Positions 21,826 through 25,003 of a stretch of DNA of 25,003 bases are shown here, one piece after another. The position numbers and the translations under genes are program-made. Source of the DNA: Saccoglossus kowalevskii. Taxonomy: Eukaryota; Hemichordata; Enteropneusta; Harrimaniidae. The stretch spans positions 1 through 25,003 of the forward strand of contig NW_003112658.1 in NCBI RefSeq assembly GCF_000003605.2, written 5' to 3'. Below the pieces are notes generated by a model. That model searched no databases and had not been told where the DNA came from. It worked only from the letters and a program-made list of their open reading frames with translations. Numbering within the stretch: position 1 is the stretch's first letter; each line of letters opens with the position of its first letter.

Positions 21826-23140
21826 AAGCATGTTGGCACTGCAACAAATCATCAGTGACAGGACATGGGTGATTAGTTCTGGCCCTTTTTTCATCGTTAA
21901 GCATGTTGGCACTGCAACAAAGCATCAGTGACAGGACATGGGTGATTACTTCTGGCCCTTTTTTCATTGTTAAGCATGTTGGCACTGCAACAAAGCATCA
22001 GTGACAGGACATGGGTGATTAGTTCTGGCCCTTTTTTCATTGTTAAGCATGTTGGCACTGCAACAAAGCATCAGTGACAGGACATGGGTGATTAGTTCTG
22101 ACCCTTTTTTCATTGTTAAGCATGTTGGCACTGCAACAAAGCATCAGTGACAGGACATGGGTGATTAGTTCTGACCCTTTTTTCATTGTTAAGCATGTTG
22201 GCACTGCAACAAAGCATCAGTGACAGGACATGGGTGATTAGTTCTGACCCATTTTTCATTGTTAAGCATGTTGGCACTGCAACAAAGCATCAATGACAGG
22301 ACATGGGTGATGGGTTCTGGCCCTTTTTTCATTGTTAAGCATGTTGGAACTGCAACAAAGCATCAGTGACAGGACATGGGTGATTAATTCTGGCCCTTTT
22401 TTCATTGTTAAGCATGTTGGCACTGCAACAAAGCATCAGTGACAGGACATGGGTGATTAGTTCTGTCCCTTTTTTCATTGTTAAGCATGTTGGCACTGCA
22501 ACAAATCATCAGTGACAGGACATGGGTGATTAGTTCTGGCCCTTTTTTCATCGTTAAGCATGTTGGCACTGCAACAAAGCATCAGTGACAGGACATGGGT
22601 GATTACTTCTGGTCCTTTTTTCATTGTTAAGCATGTTGGCACTGCAACAAAGCATCAGTGACAGGACATGGGTGATTAGTTCTGGCCCTTTTTTCATTGT
22701 TAAGCATGTTTGCACTGCAACAAAGCATCAGTGACAGGACATGGGTGATTAGTTCTGACCCTTTTTTCATTGTTAAGCATGTTGGCACTGCAACAAAGCA
22801 TCAGTGACAGGACATGGGTGATTAGTTCTGACCCTTTTTTCATTGTTAAGCATGTTGGCACTGCAACAAAGCATCAGTGACAGGACATGGGTGATTAGTT
22901 CTGACCCATTTTTCATTGTTAAGCATGTTGGCACTGCAACAAAGCATCAATGACAGGACATGGGTGATGGGTTCTGGCCCTTTTTTCATTGTTAAGCATG
23001 TTGGAACTGCAACAAAGCATCAGTGACAGGACATGGGTGATTAATTCTGGCCCTTTTTTCATTGTTAAGCATGTTGGCACTGCAACAAAGCATTCAGTGA
23101 CAGGACATGGGTGATGGGTTCTGTCCCTTTTTTCATTGTT
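21826..23140. repeat. Tandem pair of 9-monomer units (657 and 658 bp)
   Basis: Copy 1 is H'21826 H21899 H21972 A22045 A22118 A22191 B22264 F22337 G-like 22410. Copy 2 is H'22483 H22556 H22629 A22702 A22775 A22848 B22921 F22994 C23067. Four private marks recur at exactly 657 bp: AAATCAT (T at 21849 and 22506), GATTACTTC (C at 21949 and 22606), GACCCATTTTT (A at 22251 and 22908) and TTGGAACTG (GGAAC at 22346 and 23003). Differences are few: GGTCC in H22556, TTTGCACTG in H22629, and the last slot, which is a 74-bp C in copy 2. Confidence 0.92.
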
Positions 23141-24307
23141 AAGCATGTTGGCACTGCAACAAAGCATCAGTGACAGGACATGGGTGATTAGTTCTGACCC
23201 TTTTTTCATTGTTAAGCATGTTGGCACTGCAACAAAGCATCAGTGACAGGACATGGGTGATTAGTTCTGACCCTTTTTTCATTGTTAAGCATGTTGGCAC
23301 TGCAACAAAGCATCAATGACAGGACATGGGTGATGGGTTCTGGCCCTTTTTTCATTGTTAAGCATGTTGGCACTGCAACAAAGCATCAGTGACAGGACAT
23401 GGGTGATTAGTTTGACCCTTTTTTCATTGTTAAGCATGCTGGCACTGCAACAAAGCATCAATGACAGGACATGGGTGATGGGTGATGGCCCTTTTTTCAT
23501 TGTTAAGCATGTTGGCACTGCAACAAAGCATCAGTGACAGGACATGGGTGATTAGTTCTGACCCTTTTTTCATTGTTAAGCATGTTGGCACTGCAACAAA
23601 GCATCAGTGACAGGACATGGGTGATGGGTTCTGTCCCTTTTTTCATTGTTAAGCATGTTGGCACTGCAACAAAGCATCAGTGACAGGACATGGGTGATTA
23701 GTTCTGACCCTTTTTTCATTGTTAAGCATGTTGGCACTGCAACAAAGCATCAGTGACAGGACATGGGTGATTAGTTCTGACCCTTTTTTCATTGTTAAGC
23801 ATGTTGGCACTGCAACAAAGCATCAATGACAGGACATGGGTGATGGGTTCTGGCCCTTTTTTCATTGTTAAGCATGTTGGCACTGCAACAAAGCATCAGT
23901 GACAGGACATGGGTGATTAGTTCTGACCCTTTTTTCATTGTTAAGCATGTTGGCACTGCAACAAAGCATCAATGACAGGACATGGGTGATGGGTTCTGGC
24001 CCTTTTTTCATTGTTAAGCATGTTGGCACTGCAACAAAGCATCAGTGACAGGACATGGGTGATTAGTTCTGGCCCTTTTTTCATCGTTAAGCATGTTGGC
24101 ACTGCAACAAAGCATCAGTGACAGGACATGGGTGATTAGTTCTGGCCCTTTTTTCATTGTTAAGCATGTTGGCACTGCAACAAAGCATCAGTGACAGGAC
24201 ATGGGTGATTAGTTCTGGCCCTTTTTTCATTGTTAAGCATGTTGGCACTGCAACAAAGCATCAGTGACAGGACATGGGTGATTAGTTCTGACCCTTTTTT
24301 CATTGTT
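23141..24307. repeat. Mixed A/B block ending in H'-H-H-A
   Basis: The order is A23141 A23214 B23287 A23360 D23432 A23505 K23578 A23651 A23724 B23797 A23870 B23943 H'24016 H24089 H24162 A24235. A23360 is 72 bp (TTTGACCC in place of TTCTGACCC). That loss creates the plus-strand open frame at 23355-23537 and the odd minus-strand frame opposite. H'24016 is the seventh and last H' copy (6414, 8826, 9483, 20374, 21826, 22483, 24016). Confidence 0.85.
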
Positions 24308-25003
24308 AAGCATGTTGGCACTGCAACAAAGCATCAGTGACAGGACATGGGTGATGAGTTCTGGCCCTTTTTTCATTGTTAAGCATGTTGGCACTGCAAC
24401 AAAGCATCAGTGACAGGACATGGGTGATGGGTTCTGGTCCTTTTTTCATTGTTAAGCATGTTGGCACTGCAACAAAGCATTCAGTGACAGGACATGGGTG
24501 ATGGGTTCCGGCCCTTTTTTCATTGTTAAGCATGTTGGCACTGCAACAAAGCATCAGTGACAGGACATGGGTGATGGGTTCTGGTCCTTTTTTCATTGTT
24601 AAGCATGTTGGCACTGCAACAAAGCATCAGTGACAGGACATGGGTGATTAGTTCTGGTTCTTTTTTCATTGTTAAGCATGTTGGCACTGCAACAAAGCAT
24701 CAGTGACAGGACATGGGTGATGTGTTCTGGCCCTTTTTTCATTGTTAAGCATGTTGGCACTGCAACAAAGCATCAGTGACAGGACATGGGTGATGTGTTC
24801 TGGCCCTTTTTTCATTGTTAAGCATGTTGGCACTGCAACAAAGCATCAGTGACAGGACATGGGTGATTAGTTCTGGCCCTTTTTTCATTGTTAAGCATGT
24901 TGGCACTGCAACAAAGCATCAGTGACAGGACATGGGTGATTAGTTCTGGCCCTTTTTTCATTGTTAAGCATGTTGGCACTGCAACAAAACATCAGTAACA
25001 GGA
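24308..25003. repeat. Terminal domain of the window with distinct monomers
   Basis: Ends of successive copies read GATGAGTTCTGGCCC (24308), GATGGGTTCTGGTCC (24381), a 74-bp copy with TTCCGGCCC (24454), GATGGGTTCTGGTCC (24528), GATTAGTTCTGGTTC (24601), GATGTGTTCTGGCCC twice (24674, 24747), then H copies at 24820 and 24893. No standard A or B monomer occurs. The last, partial copy (24966-25003) has two G-to-A changes (AAAACATC and CAGTAACAG). The domain may mark the approach to the other edge of the array or a separate homogenisation domain; the window ends before this can be seen. Confidence 0.85.

Larger units (their letters stand above)
363..25003. repeat. Satellite DNA array, 73-bp monomer, about 338 copies
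   Basis: One head-to-tail tandem array in a single orientation, with no inversion and no inserted element. Landmarks in each monomer are AAGCATG at 1-7, GGCACTGCAACAAAGCAT at 10-27, GTGACAGGACATGGGTGAT at 30-48, and a CCC-T6-CATT-GTT tail at 58-73. The commonest form (A) is about 42% GC and has no CpG. I count 336 complete copies from 419 to 24965 plus partial copies at 363-418 (56 bp) and 24966-25003 (38 bp). Twenty-eight copies are 74 bp because of an extra T after position 27; eight others have different lengths. Variants are arranged in higher-order units of 366, 585, 657, 731 and 1389 bp rather than at random. No protein is encoded: 73 is not a multiple of three. The array continues past the right edge. 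Its function and chromosomal site are unknown; heterochromatic satellite is the natural inference. Confidence 0.98.

Noticed and set aside
8826-22549. A 13-kb segmental duplication, suggested by H' pairs at 8826/9483 and 21826/22483 with an offset of exactly 13000
   Set aside because: The monomers between the members of each pair differ (A*, A, E, A, B in one; A, A, A, B, F, G in the other). The equal 657-bp spacing only means nine monomers in both.
709-24614. About thirty minus-strand open frames of 62 to 200 codons with near-identical Cys- and His-containing products
   Set aside because: They are phase effects of a 73/74-bp tandem repeat. Starts and ends fall at the same monomer positions, lengths are set by the place of a C monomer or an indel, and copies differ freely in frame-neutral and frame-changing ways.
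363-25003. CRISPR array
   Set aside because: Repeats abut without unique spacers; the whole 73-bp period is conserved, and there are no cas genes.

Overview
This window is almost entirely one tandem satellite array with no credible gene. A period of 73 bp runs from about position 363 to the right edge (25003): 336 complete monomers plus a partial one at each end. I parsed every monomer start from 419 to 24966. 336 x 73, plus 28 one-base-longer 'C' monomers, minus a net 9 bases of other indels, equals the observed 24547 bp exactly, so the parse is self-consistent. An array of this size, a consensus not divisible by three and the lack of genes point to a eukaryotic nuclear genome. The left flank (CGGACGCA-type microsatellite, diverged duplicated AT-rich segment, AGTCCCC hairpin) recalls interspersed repeats I remember from molluscs and other aquatic invertebrates. 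That is an unverified, low-confidence recollection, and no species call is possible.

Letter code (positions within the monomer; position 1 is the first A of AAGCATG; the reference A copy is 784-856). A: C28 A29 G30, T49 A50, A57. B: A30, G49 G50, G57. C: extra T between 27 and 28 (74 bp), G49 G50, T57. D: C8, A30, then GGGTGATGG at 49-57. E: like B but C55 (CCGG). F: A51, G57. G: T57, usually with G15 and T28. H: like A but G57. H': H with C70 (CATCG). K: like C without the extra T. A*: A with A30.

Layout. 1-362: non-satellite flank with a diverged ~170-bp duplication, an 8-bp microsatellite and a nested inverted repeat ending at the array boundary. 363-783: array edge with private variants. 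784-2246: A-C-A-A-B pentamers of 366 bp, then an octamer. 2247-5025: a 19-monomer unit (1389/1390 bp) present twice in tandem. 5026-15549: mixed blocks, including F-G dimers, H'-H-H blocks and a 731-bp decamer. 15550-17304: three tandem 585-bp octamers (D-A-A-C-A-A-B-A). 17305-20958: mixed blocks with more octamers. 20959-21167: three damaged monomers (70, 67 and 72 bp). 21826-23140: a 9-monomer (657 bp) unit duplicated in tandem. 24308-25003: a compositionally different terminal domain without A or B monomers.

No genes work together here. What is biologically readable is the history of the array: several higher-order repeat lengths, chimeric monomers and distant shared blocks, as expected from unequal exchange and gene conversion. 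All open reading frames in the window follow from the 73-bp phase or from single-base indels in it. A centromeric, pericentromeric, subtelomeric or other heterochromatic location is plausible but not shown by the sequence.
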